Part shown: positions 39,553 through 47,566 of the stretch, in pieces
Layout of the letters: the number at the start of each line of letters is the position of its first letter
Numbering within the stretch: the first letter of the stretch is position 1
From: Camelimonas lactis
GTDB taxonomy: Bacteria > Pseudomonadota > Alphaproteobacteria > Rhizobiales > Beijerinckiaceae
Direction of reading: 5' to 3'
DNA length: 64,000 nt
NCBI RefSeq assembly: GCF_004342915.1
Contig: NZ_SLWL01000001.1
Location: forward strand, 641,872 to 705,871
Made by a program: the position numbers and the translations under genes
Notes under the pieces: model-generated
What the model saw: the letters and a program-made list of their open reading frames with translations, nothing else
Told to the model about the DNA's origin: nothing
The model's database searches: none

Positions 39553-39993
39553 ATGACGCTTGAGAATGAAGTCCAGTCACTGCGACAGGTGCCGATGTTC
39601 CGGGATATCGACCCGGCCCGGCTCAAGTTGCTGGCGTTCACCAGTGAGCGCGTAACGTTCACCGACGGGCAGCGCTTCTTCACCCAGGGCGACGTGGGCG
39701 ACGCCGCCTATGTCATCCTCGACGGCGCCGCCGACGTGCTGCTGGAAACCGCCCACGGCCAGCTCAAGGTGGCCGAATTCGGGCGCAACGACCTGATCGG
39801 CGAAATGGCGGTGCTGGCGGAGACGCCGCGCAGCGCCACCATCACGGCCGTAGGCGACGTGGTGGCCCTGCGCATCGACAAGCGGGTGTTCATCGAACTG
39901 CTGGCGCAATTCCCGCAGATGGCGATCGCCGTGATGCGCGAGATCGCCACCCGTCTCGAACGCACCAACGCGCGCCTCGCCAGCCGCAACTGA
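39553..39993 (+). CDS. cyclic nucleotide-binding (CNB) domain protein
   Basis: The 146-residue protein is essentially one CNB fold: VPMFRDIDPARLKLLAFTSE (N-terminal helices), FTQGDVGDAAYVILDGAADVLL, the phosphate-binding cassette region GRNDLIGEMAVLAETPRSATITAVGD, and a C-terminal helix ending RLERTNARL. The cassette has the Gly-Glu-Met-Ala and Pro-Arg-Ser-Ala residues that contact cAMP or cGMP in this fold, so ligand binding is plausible. No DNA-binding or catalytic domain follows, so it would act through a partner. It follows the degenerate ABC gene by 188 bases on the same strand and may regulate it. The ATG at 39553 has gggaggcgga immediately upstream. Confidence 0.9.
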   Translation: MTLENEVQSLRQVPMFRDIDPARLKLLAFTSERVTFTDGQRFFTQGDVGDAAYVILDGAADVLLETAHGQLKVAEFGRNDLIGEMAVLAETPRSATITAVGDVVALRIDKRVFIELLAQFPQMAIAVMREIATRLERTNARLASRN

Positions 39994-40262
39994 GGACGCC
40001 CGGCGCCCGTGGTCATGCCCGGCGCGGCGCGGTTGTTTGCGCGCAGCCGGGGTTCGCGCGCAGTCCGGCGGTTACGCCAGGGCGCGGCCGTTGGTGGACG
40101 TGTCCCGAAGAGGCCCTCCGCCGTGCGTTGCAAGGCCCCCGCGCTGGATGATGGCCGCGCGAGGCCCAGGGCATGCAGTGGGTGTCGCGGGGCGCCCCCC
40201 TGCTGTTCCTGATCCGCCAGCCCGGGGGGCTGCCGCCTGGCGCGCCGCGCCGGCGGGCGCTG

Positions 40263-40469
40263 TCAGTCGTCGGCGCGCTCCATCCATTTGATCAGCGGCA
40301 TCACCGGCAGCACCCAGCCAACGCCGGCCAGCAGAAAGAATACGAACTGCGCCGTCTTGCCGGCTTCCTGGATGCGGCCCTGGGCGATGACCATGACGAT
40401 CAGGGCATAAACCATCACGAAAACCAGCATGCCGATCGAGCCGAAGAATTTGCGTTTGCGGCGGGTCAT
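40263..40469 (-). CDS. DUF2842 family small membrane protein
   Basis: The 68-residue protein has a basic N-terminus (MTRRKRKFFGS) and two TM segments (IGMLVFVMVYALIVMVIA and FVFFLLAGVGWVLPVMPLIKWM), matching the alphaproteobacterial DUF2842 family of unknown function. The ATG at 40469 follows ggaga. In related genomes small membrane proteins of this kind often lie near heme/copper oxidase assembly genes, and here ctaA is divergent next door; a link to it is only a guess. Confidence 0.85.
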   Translation of the reverse strand: MTRRKRKFFGSIGMLVFVMVYALIVMVIAQGRIQEAGKTAQFVFFLLAGVGWVLPVMPLIKWMERADD

Positions 40470-40913
40470 GTCGTCTCCGGGGATCTGGGGTCTGGCATCT
40501 GGGATCTGGGCGCCGCCTGTGAAAGCGTTGTTCACGCCAGACGCCGCAACCCATTGTATTTACGCGCCTGTTCGAAGCGCGGCGACGGTCTTTCCCGAGG
40601 GCGCCCCGGCGTCGGGTCGCTTCCCCGCCGGATGGATTGGCGGTTCGGGATGAACGGTGAAATCGCCACTGTTCTTCGCGCAGGGGGCGTCCGCCAGCGG
40701 CGCAGCATCCCGGGAACCGGGGAGCAGACCGCGCTGACGTCGCCTGCACAGCCTCTAGACCAATAGCGCCCTGGTTGAAACCGCTTTCGCCGTCGCCGCC
40801 TGCCTGAGAGGCCGGGGGTGCGGCGGTTGTCCGCCTTGGCTGGGCCGGCGAACGGGCATTATACGACAGGCGGGGGCGACGACCAGACACGCGACGCCTG
40901 TATGGAGTGCGCC
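40470..40913. other. divergent spacer between DUF2842 and ctaA genes
   Basis: About 440 bases without a credible gene. A short run of ctggg-type repeats at 40480-40510 lies just upstream of the DUF2842 start. The ctaA promoter must be here but is not recognisable. Confidence 0.45.
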
Positions 40914-42032
40914 ATGACGACAACCAGCATCGACGACGCCATCGCCGCAGCGCCCCCGGGGGCGATGCCTGGCCTGCGGGCGGTGCGCAACTGGCTGATC
41001 TTCGTCAGCTGTCTGATCTTCGTCATGGTGGTGGTGGGCGGCGCCACCCGGCTGACCGGCTCCGGCCTGTCGATCACCGAATGGAAGCCGATCACCGGGG
41101 CGATTCCGCCCCTGTCGCACGGCGCCTGGATGGCCGAATTCGATCTTTACCGGGGAACGCCGCAGTACAAACTGCTGAACGCCGGCATGTCGCTGGGCGA
41201 ATTCCAGTTCATCTATCTGTGGGAGTGGGGGCATCGCCAGCTCGGCCGCTTCATTGGCCTCGCCTATATGGCGCCGCTGGTCTGGTTTGCCGTGCGCGGC
41301 GTCGTGCGTGGCCGCCTGCTGCTGATGCTGGCGGTGATTGGCCTGCTCGGCGGGTTGCAGGGCGCCATTGGCTGGATCATGGTGCATTCGGGCCTGCAGC
41401 CCGGCATGACGGCGGTGGCCCCGGTCAAGCTGATGCTGCATTTGCTGGCGGCCTGCATCCTGCTCGCTTGCGTTGTCGCCGTCATTGTCCGCCTGTCGCC
41501 GCGCGCGGAAGCGGCATCGGCCGGCCGTGCGCGCTGGACGGCCGGCGTGCTGGTGGCGGGCAGCTTCATCCAGATCGGCCTTGGGGCGCTGGTGGCGGGT
41601 CTGCACGCGGGCCTCACCTATAATACCTGGCCGCTGATGGACGGGCGTTTCATTCCCGACGCGGCGACGCTGGCGCCGCTTGATCCCTGGTGGATGAACG
41701 CGCTGGCGACCATTCCGACGGTGCAGTTCAATCACCGCATGGGCGCCTACATCCTGCTGGCGCTGGCCATTTTCCACGCCATCGACGTGCGGCGGCTGGC
41801 GGCGGCGGGCCGCGCGTCCGCCGGGGCGGCGCACCGCGCCATGGCGCTGGCCGGCGTCGTCGCCTTCCAGGGCGTCATTGGCGTGGCGACCCTGCTGCTG
41901 GCCGTGCCGATCTGGGCCGGCCTGCTGCACCAGGCGTGCGCCCTGGTGGTGCTGGTGACGGCGGTGATTCACTTTCGCCGGCTGGCGTGGGCGGGCGAAA
42001 GCAGGTTGGGCGCCGGCGGGGGCGCAGGTTAA
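40914..42032 (+). CDS. ctaA: heme A synthase (COX15/CtaA)
   Basis: The 372-residue inner-membrane enzyme oxidises the C8 methyl of heme O to give heme A for cytochrome c oxidase. It has about eight TM segments and the family signatures: GGATRLTGSGLSITEWKPITG after TM1, the heme-ligand histidine in LWEWGHRQLGR, a second in WIMVHSGL, NTWPLMDGRFIP and a third in FNHRMGAYILL. This matches the type found in alphaproteobacteria. ATG 40914 is preferred to 40902 because the tggag site then has proper spacing. A strong terminator follows about 90 bases later, so the gene is probably monocistronic. Confidence 0.95.
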   Translation: MTTTSIDDAIAAAPPGAMPGLRAVRNWLIFVSCLIFVMVVVGGATRLTGSGLSITEWKPITGAIPPLSHGAWMAEFDLYRGTPQYKLLNAGMSLGEFQFIYLWEWGHRQLGRFIGLAYMAPLVWFAVRGVVRGRLLLMLAVIGLLGGLQGAIGWIMVHSGLQPGMTAVAPVKLMLHLLAACILLACVVAVIVRLSPRAEAASAGRARWTAGVLVAGSFIQIGLGALVAGLHAGLTYNTWPLMDGRFIPDAATLAPLDPWWMNALATIPTVQFNHRMGAYILLALAIFHAIDVRRLAAAGRASAGAAHRAMALAGVVAFQGVIGVATLLLAVPIWAGLLHQACALVVLVTAVIHFRRLAWAGESRLGAGGGAG

Positions 42033-42120
42033 GGCCGGGCCTGGCCAGGACGGACGCCCCAACGCGGGCCCGTCAGGCCGGAGGCGATTCATGCGGTGGA
42101 ACGGCAGTTCGCGATGTTTC

Positions 42121-42143
42121 AACCCCGCTCCGGCGGGGTTTTT
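42121..42143 (+). terminator. rho-independent terminator after ctaA
   Basis: aaccccgc / gcggggtt (42121-42128 and 42133-42140) with a 4-base loop runs into ttttt, a strong intrinsic terminator. Confidence 0.9.
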
Positions 42144-42447
42144 CATGGCCTGCCCCCGTGCGGAGCTCCCGGCGACGGCGTCAATGCGATCAAATTGCCG
42201 GGACAGGTGGAACTGCCGGACAGGTTCATGCGTCTCATGACAAAGGCGGGTTGTCGCGCCGGTGACCGCCGCGAATCACGCATGTTCAATAATCGGACGG
42301 TTGTTTCGCGGTGAATTCTTTAAGAGATTGACGAAGCATATTTTAACTGCAAGCTATACGTAATTTATGTTTCGAATGTCGCGCGATTAAGGAATCGTAA
42401 ACCAGTGACAATCCTACACTTGTCCAGAACAGGCGGGGAGACGCGTT

Positions 42448-42609
42448 ATGGTGACGATTGTAGTGCCTGCCCGATGGCGTATGGCGGTGGCGGCCACCAG
42501 CGTTGTGGTCGTGACAATTTCTGGCGGTGTTGAGGGGAAATGGCTGTGCGTGGGCGCGCCAGCGCGAAACAAGCCGCGTCGCTGGCGTCAGGCGCGTCGC
42601 CGCGCCTGA
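42448..42609 (+). CDS. possible small protein of 53 residues
   Basis: An ATG at 42448, preceded by ggggaga six bases upstream, opens a 53-codon frame with a hydrophobic stretch (MAVAATSVVVVTISGG) followed by a very basic tail (NKPRRWRQARRRA). It sits directly after the A+T-rich stretch, where a promoter could lie. No family is recognised, and the basic tail is the kind of sequence random frames give at this base composition, so this is a weak candidate. Confidence 0.2.
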   Translation: MVTIVVPARWRMAVAATSVVVVTISGGVEGKWLCVGAPARNKPRRWRQARRRA

Positions 42610-42800
42610 CGTAGCTGTCGCCATTCGTGGGCCAGAACAGCAGCGTCCCGGAGGTCGGGTGAGCGAGATTTTGACAAGCAAAAGGCTGGCGCGGGGCCAG
42701 CCTTCCGTTGCATGGCGCGTGACGCCGTTTTCAGCGCCGCCAGGGTCGGTTCCGCGCTCTTGGGGCCTGGCGCAAGCCGCGCCGCCGCCGCTTCATCCTC

Positions 42801-42864
42801 CGCGTCACGAACGCGTCACGAAGCACGCGCCCGTCGCGTCACGAAAACTCCCCTGCATCACGAA
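42801..42864. repeat. cluster of CGTCACGAA direct repeats
   Basis: cgcgtcacgaa occurs at 42801-42811, 42812-42822 and 42835-42845, with a diverged copy catcacgaa at 42856-42864. Spacing is irregular (11, 23 and about 21 bases). Confidence 0.75.
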
Positions 42865-43028
42865 GCCTGGACCGCGCGGCCCCAGCCGGAGGGGCCCCGA
42901 ACAGGCGGGCGCCCTGCAGGGCGCCGGAGCCCGGGCGGTCGTCCAGCCGGCGGTTCTCCTTCGTAACGCTGGCCGGCCACAGAGGGCTTTGCAGAGAGAA
43001 CCTTGCCGGAGAGGGCATTTTCGCCCCC

Positions 43029-43061
43029 GGATGCGCCTGTCAGGGGCCGTCAGGCGCATCC
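43029..43061 (-). terminator. hairpin after the O-acetylhomoserine sulfhydrylase gene
   Basis: ggatgcgcctg / caggcgcatcc form a perfect 11-bp stem with an 11-base loop just downstream of the minus-strand stop. There is no proper T-run on that strand, so it may need Rho or act in mRNA stability. Confidence 0.5.
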
Positions 43062-43071
43062 CGGGCAGGCT

Positions 43072-44352
43072 TCAGCCCTGCAGGGCGGCGTCGAGGTCGG
43101 CGATCAGGTCGTCGGCGTCTTCCAGGCCAATCGACAGGCGCACCACATCCGGGCCGGCGCCGGCGGCGGTCTTCTGGGCGTCGCTGAGCTGGCGATGGGT
43201 GGTGGAGGCCGGGTGGATCACCAGCGAGCGGGTGTCGCCGATATTGGCGAGGTGGGAGAACAGCTCCAGCGCCGCCACCAGGCTGACGCCCGCGTCATAG
43301 CCGCCCTTGAGGCCGAAGGTGAACACGGCGCCCGCGCCGCGCGGCAGGTACTTCTTCGCCAGCGCGTGATAGGGGTCGTTCTCCAGGCCCGGATAGCTCA
43401 CCCAGGAGACGGCCGGATGACTGGCCAGATGCCGCGCCACCTTGAGCGCGGTTTCCGACTGGCGGGCCATGCGCAGCGGCAGGGTCTCGATGCCGGTGAT
43501 GATCTGGAAGGCGTTGAACGGGGAGATCGCCGGGCCAAGGTCACGCAGCGACAGCACGCGGGCGGCGATGGCGAAGGCGAAGTTGCCGAAGGTTTCGGCG
43601 ATCACCAGGCCGTTATATTCCGGGCGCGGCTGCGACAGCATCGGATAACGGTCGTCGCCGGCCCATTTGAACGTGCCGGCGTCAACGAGGACGCCGCCCA
43701 TGGAGTTGCCGTGGCCGCCCAGGAACTTGGTGGCCGAGTGCAGCACGATGTCGGCGCCATCCTTGATCGGCTGCCACAGGTAGGGCGAGGCCAGGGTATT
43801 GTCGACGATCAGCGGGATGTTGTGCTTCTTCGCGATGGCCGAAATCGCCTGCACGTCGACCACGACGCCGCCGGGGTTGGCGATGGATTCAACGAAGATC
43901 GCCTTGGTGCGCGGCGTGACGGCGCGGTCGAACGAGGCCGGATCGTCGCTGTCGGCCCAGATGACGTTCCAGCCGAAGTTCTTGAACGAATTGTTGAACT
44001 GGTTGATTGAGCCGCCGTAGAGCTTGCGGCTGGCGACGAACTCCTCGCCGGCCTGCATCAGGCAGTGGAAGGCGATCATCTGGGCGGCGTGGCCGGAGGC
44101 GACGGCGAGGGCGGCGGTTCCGCCTTCCAGCGCCGCGACGCGCTCTTCCAGAACGGCCGTCGTGGGGTTGGTGATGCGGGTGTAAATGTTGCCGAACGCC
44201 TGCAACCCGAACAGCGAGGCGGCGTGATCCACGTCGTCGAACACGAATGACGCCGTCTGGTAGATCGGTGTCACCCGGGCGCCGGTGGTGGGATCAGGGC
44301 TGGCGCCTGCGTGAACGGCCAGCGTGTGGAAGTTTGGCTCGCGTCCGGACAT
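43072..44352 (-). CDS. metY: O-acetylhomoserine aminocarboxypropyltransferase (sulfhydrylase)
   Basis: The 426-residue PLP enzyme makes homocysteine directly from O-acetylhomoserine and sulfide. It shows the Cys/Met-metabolism family pattern: TLAVHAGASPDPTTGAR, YTRITNPTTAVLEERVAALEGG, VDNTLASPYLWQP, the PLP lysine Lys209 in LHSATKFLGGHG, and a C-terminal SLVIHPASTTHRQL. The length of about 430 residues and SGHAAQ near residue 90 favour MetY over the shorter cystathionine gamma-synthase or MetZ types. ATG 44352 follows gggggt. The CoA-binding protein gene upstream on the same strand (109-base gap) is a frequent partner in Hyphomicrobiales. Confidence 0.92.
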   Translation of the reverse strand: MSGREPNFHTLAVHAGASPDPTTGARVTPIYQTASFVFDDVDHAASLFGLQAFGNIYTRITNPTTAVLEERVAALEGGTAALAVASGHAAQMIAFHCLMQAGEEFVASRKLYGGSINQFNNSFKNFGWNVIWADSDDPASFDRAVTPRTKAIFVESIANPGGVVVDVQAISAIAKKHNIPLIVDNTLASPYLWQPIKDGADIVLHSATKFLGGHGNSMGGVLVDAGTFKWAGDDRYPMLSQPRPEYNGLVIAETFGNFAFAIAARVLSLRDLGPAISPFNAFQIITGIETLPLRMARQSETALKVARHLASHPAVSWVSYPGLENDPYHALAKKYLPRGAGAVFTFGLKGGYDAGVSLVAALELFSHLANIGDTRSLVIHPASTTHRQLSDAQKTAAGAGPDVVRLSIGLEDADDLIADLDAALQG

Positions 44353-44371
44353 ATTTACCCCCGTCTGGATG

Positions 44372-44385
44372 TATATTGAAATATA
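44372..44385. promoter_or_regulatory. possible operator upstream of metY
   Basis: The near-palindrome tatatt-ga-aatata lies 20-33 bases upstream of the metY start in an otherwise G+C-rich area. It could be an operator or part of a promoter; no known motif was matched. Confidence 0.3.
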
Positions 44386-44461
44386 ACCCGTGTGATAATG
44401 TTTAAATGAGCGCCCGGGCTCCCGTCAAACGCCATTGCCGGCGAAACGCGGACGCTGTTGC

Positions 44462-45088
44462 TCAGCCCCGTCCGCGGAACGACGGGCCGGTGGACCCCAG
44501 CGTCATGCGTTGCACATTGCCGCCGGCGTTGACCCGCCGTTTCGAGGAGAGCACCCGGGAGTTCACGCCGTTCCAGGAGATTTCACCGGAAAGGCGGCCG
44601 TATTCGATCTTCGGGCAGCGGTCCATGATGACGGTGCAGCCGCGCGCTTCGGCCCTCTCCGCCGCCGCGTCATTGCGCACGGTGAGCTGCATCCAGATGA
44701 CCCTGGGCGGAACCGGCAGGGCCAGCGCCTCATCAACGACGGCGCCCGCCGCCGCGGCGTTGCGGAAAATGTCGACCATGTCGACCGGCTCCGGCAGGTC
44801 GCGCAGGCTGGCGACCACCGGGCAGCCGGCGATCTCGGTTCCGGCAAGGCCCGGGTTCACGGCCCACACCCTGTAACCGCGCTTCGCCATGTAATTGGTG
44901 ACAATCCAGCTCGGGCGCACCGTGTTGCTGGAGGCGCCGACGACGGCGATGGATTTCACGTCCGTCAGAATGGAGCGGATCAGGTCATCCGGATAGGTCG
45001 CGTGGCGATCGGCGCCTGCGCCAGGGGGCGCCGGCGACGCTTCTGGCGGGGACACGGCGGCGGACGCATCGCCAGGATGCCGGGTCAT
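44462..45088 (-). CDS. CoA-binding domain protein
   Basis: The 208-residue protein has a Pro/Ala-rich lead (1-30) and a Rossmann-like CoA_binding_2 domain: SIAVVGASSNTVRPSWIVTNYM, YRVWAVNPGLAGTEIAG, VDMVDIFRNAAAAGAVVDEAL and PPRVIWMQLTVRND, with the conserved cysteine region GCTVIMDRCPKIEYGRL. Family members bind CoA or a nucleotide, and their role is unclear. The final 40 residues are an Arg/Ser/Gly-rich extension. The ATG at 45088 follows aggagga. It is upstream of metY on the same strand, so the two may form an operon linked to sulfur amino acid metabolism. Confidence 0.85.
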   Translation of the reverse strand: MTRHPGDASAAVSPPEASPAPPGAGADRHATYPDDLIRSILTDVKSIAVVGASSNTVRPSWIVTNYMAKRGYRVWAVNPGLAGTEIAGCPVVASLRDLPEPVDMVDIFRNAAAAGAVVDEALALPVPPRVIWMQLTVRNDAAAERAEARGCTVIMDRCPKIEYGRLSGEISWNGVNSRVLSSKRRVNAGGNVQRMTLGSTGPSFRGRG

Positions 45089-45275
45089 GGCTTCTTCCTC
45101 CTGCGCCAGGCGACGCGCAGGCGGCCGGCGACAACAAAAAATGAACCTGCTTGCCTCATACCATCTATATGGCCCGCGGAAGCAAGTGTTCTGGCGCAAA
45201 CAGCCGGATTGCCGGATTCGGGTTACGCTGCGTACAGATGGGCGGGAGCTGTAAAACCTGCGCCATGCTGGCGTT

Positions 45276-45330
45276 GGCCTGACATGCAGGGCCTGACATG
45301 CGGGGCTGGCATGCGGGGTCTGGCATGCGG
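45276..45330. repeat. four 13-14-bp tandem repeats upstream of the ClC gene
   Basis: Units of the form ggcctgacatgcgg begin at 45276, 45290, 45304 (13 bp) and 45317, each containing an atgc core. The array ends about 30 bases before the ClC start. Confidence 0.85.
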
Positions 45331-45362
45331 GGATAGCGGGCGGGCGCCGCCGGGGATTGGAC

Positions 45363-47186
45363 ATGACTGCGAGCGAAACAGCAAGGTCGACTCCGGCTCC
45401 AGCCCGCTGGACGCCGCGCCGCCGCGTCCGGGCGGTGCGGGTGCTCGTGGGCCGGCGCTGGCGCTCGTTCGTGCGGGCGGACGAACTGTCGCCGCTGATC
45501 CTCGGCGCGCTGATCGGTCTGGTGGCCGGCGTCGGCGTGTTCGGCATCAATGCGCTGGCGCAGTGGATGCACGAACTCATCTATGCGCTGCCCTCCGGCG
45601 AGCGGCTCAGCGCCCAGGAGACGCTGGACCCGTGGCGGACGGTGCTGGGGCCACTGCTTGGCGGGCTGGTGGTTGGCCTGACCACCATTGGCATCCGCGC
45701 CTGGCGCAAGCGCGAGGCCGTGGACCCCATCGAGGCCAACGCGCTTTACGGCGGGCGCATGTCGCTGACCGACTCCCTGCTGCTGACGGGCGGCACGGTG
45801 CTCTCATGCGGCTCTGGCGCCTCGGTTGGCCTTGAGGCCGGTTACACCCAGTCCGCCTCGGGCGCGGCCTCATGGCTGGCGGGGGCGCTGCGCCTGCGCC
45901 GCGTCGATGTGCGCACCCTGGTTGGCTGCGGCGCCGCCGCCGCCATCGCCGCTGCCTTCAACGCGCCGCTTGCCGGCGCCTTCTATGCCTTCGAGCTGGT
46001 GCTGGCCGGCTATAGCGTGGCGACGCTGGCTCCGGTGATGGTCGCCGCCCTGGTGGCCAACCTGGTCCATGAGCTGTTGACCACCTCGCCGCACGCGCCG
46101 CTGGTTGGCTCGCTGTCGTTCTCGGGCGGCGACTACGTCATCTTCGTCGCCATGGGATGCGTGGCGGCCGGGCTGGGCGTCGGGCTGATGAAAACCGCCA
46201 CCACGGTGGAATCCGGCTTCGTGCGGCTCAACGCGCCGCGCTGGGCGCGACCGGCGATCGGCGGCCTGTTCGTTGGCCTGCTGGCGCTGGGCTCGCCGGC
46301 GGTGCTCGGCGCCGGCCACGGCGGCATGGAGGTCTATTTCAGTTCGGCGCATGGCGTCGGGCTGCTGCTGTTTCTGCTGGTGGGCAAGATGCTGGCGGCG
46401 TCGATCTCGGTCGGCTCGGGGTTTCGCGGCGGCCTGTTCTTTACCTCGCTGTTCACCGGCGTGCTGTTCGGCGGCCTGGTGGGCGAAAGCTATTTCGCCC
46501 TGGCGCCGCACCTGGCCAGCGACCGCGTGGTCTATGTGCTGGTCGGCATGGCCTCGCTGGCGGCGGCGGTGATCGGCGCGCCGCTGACCATGACCTTCCT
46601 GGTGCTGGGCATGACCGGCGACCTGTCGATGACCAGCGCCGTGCTGATGTCGGTGATCGTGGCGACGGTGCTGGTGCGCCGCACCTTCGGCTATTCATTC
46701 TCCACCTGGCGCCTGCACCTGCGCGGCGAGACCATCCGCAGCGCCATGGATGTGGGCTGGGCGCGTGATCTGACGGTGGTGAAGCTGATGCGCCGCGAGG
46801 CGCGCACCGCCGCCGAGACCATGACCATCGCGGCGTTCCGCAAGCGGTTCCCGATCGATTCCACCGCCCAGGTGTTCCTCACCGACGAAGCCGGAGCCTA
46901 CGCCGGCGTGGTCTATGTGCCAGAAGCGCACGCCACGGACTACGACAGCATCGCCGCCATCAGCCTGGTCCGGGACCTGCGCCACGCGCCCAACGCTTTC
47001 CTGACGCCGCGCCAGGGCGTCGAGAAGGTGCTGGAGGCTTTCGAGCGGGCGGAAACCGAAACCCTGCCGGTGGTGGACGATCCCCTGTCGCGCCGGGTGC
47101 TGGGTTATGTCACGGAAGCCTACGCCCTGCGCCGCTACAGCCAGGAGCTGGAGCGCCGGCGCCGGGAATATAGCGGCGAACGCTGA
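45363..47186 (+). CDS. ClC-family chloride channel/transporter with C-terminal CBS region
   Basis: The 607-residue protein has a basic cytoplasmic N-terminus, then a ClC membrane domain of roughly 10-12 helices. Ion-pathway motifs are GSGASVGLEAGYTQ (the gating glutamate in GLEAG, commonly GREGP), ALVANLVHELL, and GSGFRGGLFFTSLFTG (commonly GxFxP). Residues from about 485 form a cytoplasmic CBS pair (TIAAFRKRFPIDSTAQVFLTDEAG and TPRQGVEKVLEAFERAETE) that may sense nucleotides. It could be a channel or a Cl-/H+ antiporter. ATG 45363 is preferred to a TTG six bases earlier. A 13-14-bp tandem repeat array sits just upstream of the start. Confidence 0.9.
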   Translation: MTASETARSTPAPARWTPRRRVRAVRVLVGRRWRSFVRADELSPLILGALIGLVAGVGVFGINALAQWMHELIYALPSGERLSAQETLDPWRTVLGPLLGGLVVGLTTIGIRAWRKREAVDPIEANALYGGRMSLTDSLLLTGGTVLSCGSGASVGLEAGYTQSASGAASWLAGALRLRRVDVRTLVGCGAAAAIAAAFNAPLAGAFYAFELVLAGYSVATLAPVMVAALVANLVHELLTTSPHAPLVGSLSFSGGDYVIFVAMGCVAAGLGVGLMKTATTVESGFVRLNAPRWARPAIGGLFVGLLALGSPAVLGAGHGGMEVYFSSAHGVGLLLFLLVGKMLAASISVGSGFRGGLFFTSLFTGVLFGGLVGESYFALAPHLASDRVVYVLVGMASLAAAVIGAPLTMTFLVLGMTGDLSMTSAVLMSVIVATVLVRRTFGYSFSTWRLHLRGETIRSAMDVGWARDLTVVKLMRREARTAAETMTIAAFRKRFPIDSTAQVFLTDEAGAYAGVVYVPEAHATDYDSIAAISLVRDLRHAPNAFLTPRQGVEKVLEAFERAETETLPVVDDPLSRRVLGYVTEAYALRRYSQELERRRREYSGER

Positions 47187-47224
47187 TCACCTGATCATAC
47201 GGACTGGCGGACAGGGGAGAGGCG

Positions 47225-47560
47225 ATGGCGTGGGATCCGGAGCTTGAACGCCACATTCGCGCCGCGCTCGACGGGCTGCCATGGCTTGGCGAAAAACGCA
47301 TGTTCGGCGGCCTGGCGTGGATGGTCGAGGGCAACATGCTCTGCGCCGCCATCAAGCCTGGACTGATGGCGCGGGTCGGCAAGGCGGCGGAGGCGGAGAT
47401 GCTGGCGCTGCCGGGCGTCGGGCCGATGGGCGCCGGCGCGCGGCGCATGGGCGGCTGGGTGCTGGCCGGAGAGGACGCCTGGCGCGACGGCGATGTGCGC
47501 CAGCGCCTGCTGTCGACCGCCATGGCCCATGTGATGGCGCTGCCGCCGAAACAGCCGTGA
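47225..47560 (+). CDS. TfoX N-terminal domain protein
   Basis: The 111-residue protein matches the TfoX_N fold: LGEKRMFGGLAWMVEGNMLCAAIKPGLMARVG and an Ala/Met-rich C-terminal half. In gammaproteobacteria the TfoX/Sxy family activates competence, but stand-alone TfoX_N proteins in alphaproteobacteria have no established function. The ATG at 47225 has ggggaga upstream. It follows the ClC gene by 38 bases on the same strand, so the two may be co-transcribed, and its stop is convergent with the enoyl-CoA hydratase gene six bases away. Confidence 0.85.
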   Translation: MAWDPELERHIRAALDGLPWLGEKRMFGGLAWMVEGNMLCAAIKPGLMARVGKAAEAEMLALPGVGPMGAGARRMGGWVLAGEDAWRDGDVRQRLLSTAMAHVMALPPKQP

Positions 47561-47566
47561 CGCCGT

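Larger units (their letters stand above)
42144..43071. other. long spacer with A+T-rich core, no firm gene
   Basis: This 0.9-kb gap contains an A+T-rich stretch at about 42300-42420, strikingly unlike its surroundings, a possible 53-codon frame from 42448, and a cluster of CGTCACGAA repeats at 42801-42864. Larger frames here look like random openings in G+C-rich sequence. Confidence 0.5.

Noticed and set aside
42343..42681. 112-codon minus-strand frame in the ctaA-metY spacer
   Set aside because: It runs across the A+T-rich stretch with no ribosome-binding site and no family resemblance.
44353..44470. SAM-II riboswitch upstream of metY
   Set aside because: Alphaproteobacterial met genes often carry one, and a cgctcatttaaac segment looks faintly similar, but the downstream GATAAA, GCTAAA and GGG blocks needed for the pseudoknot are missing.
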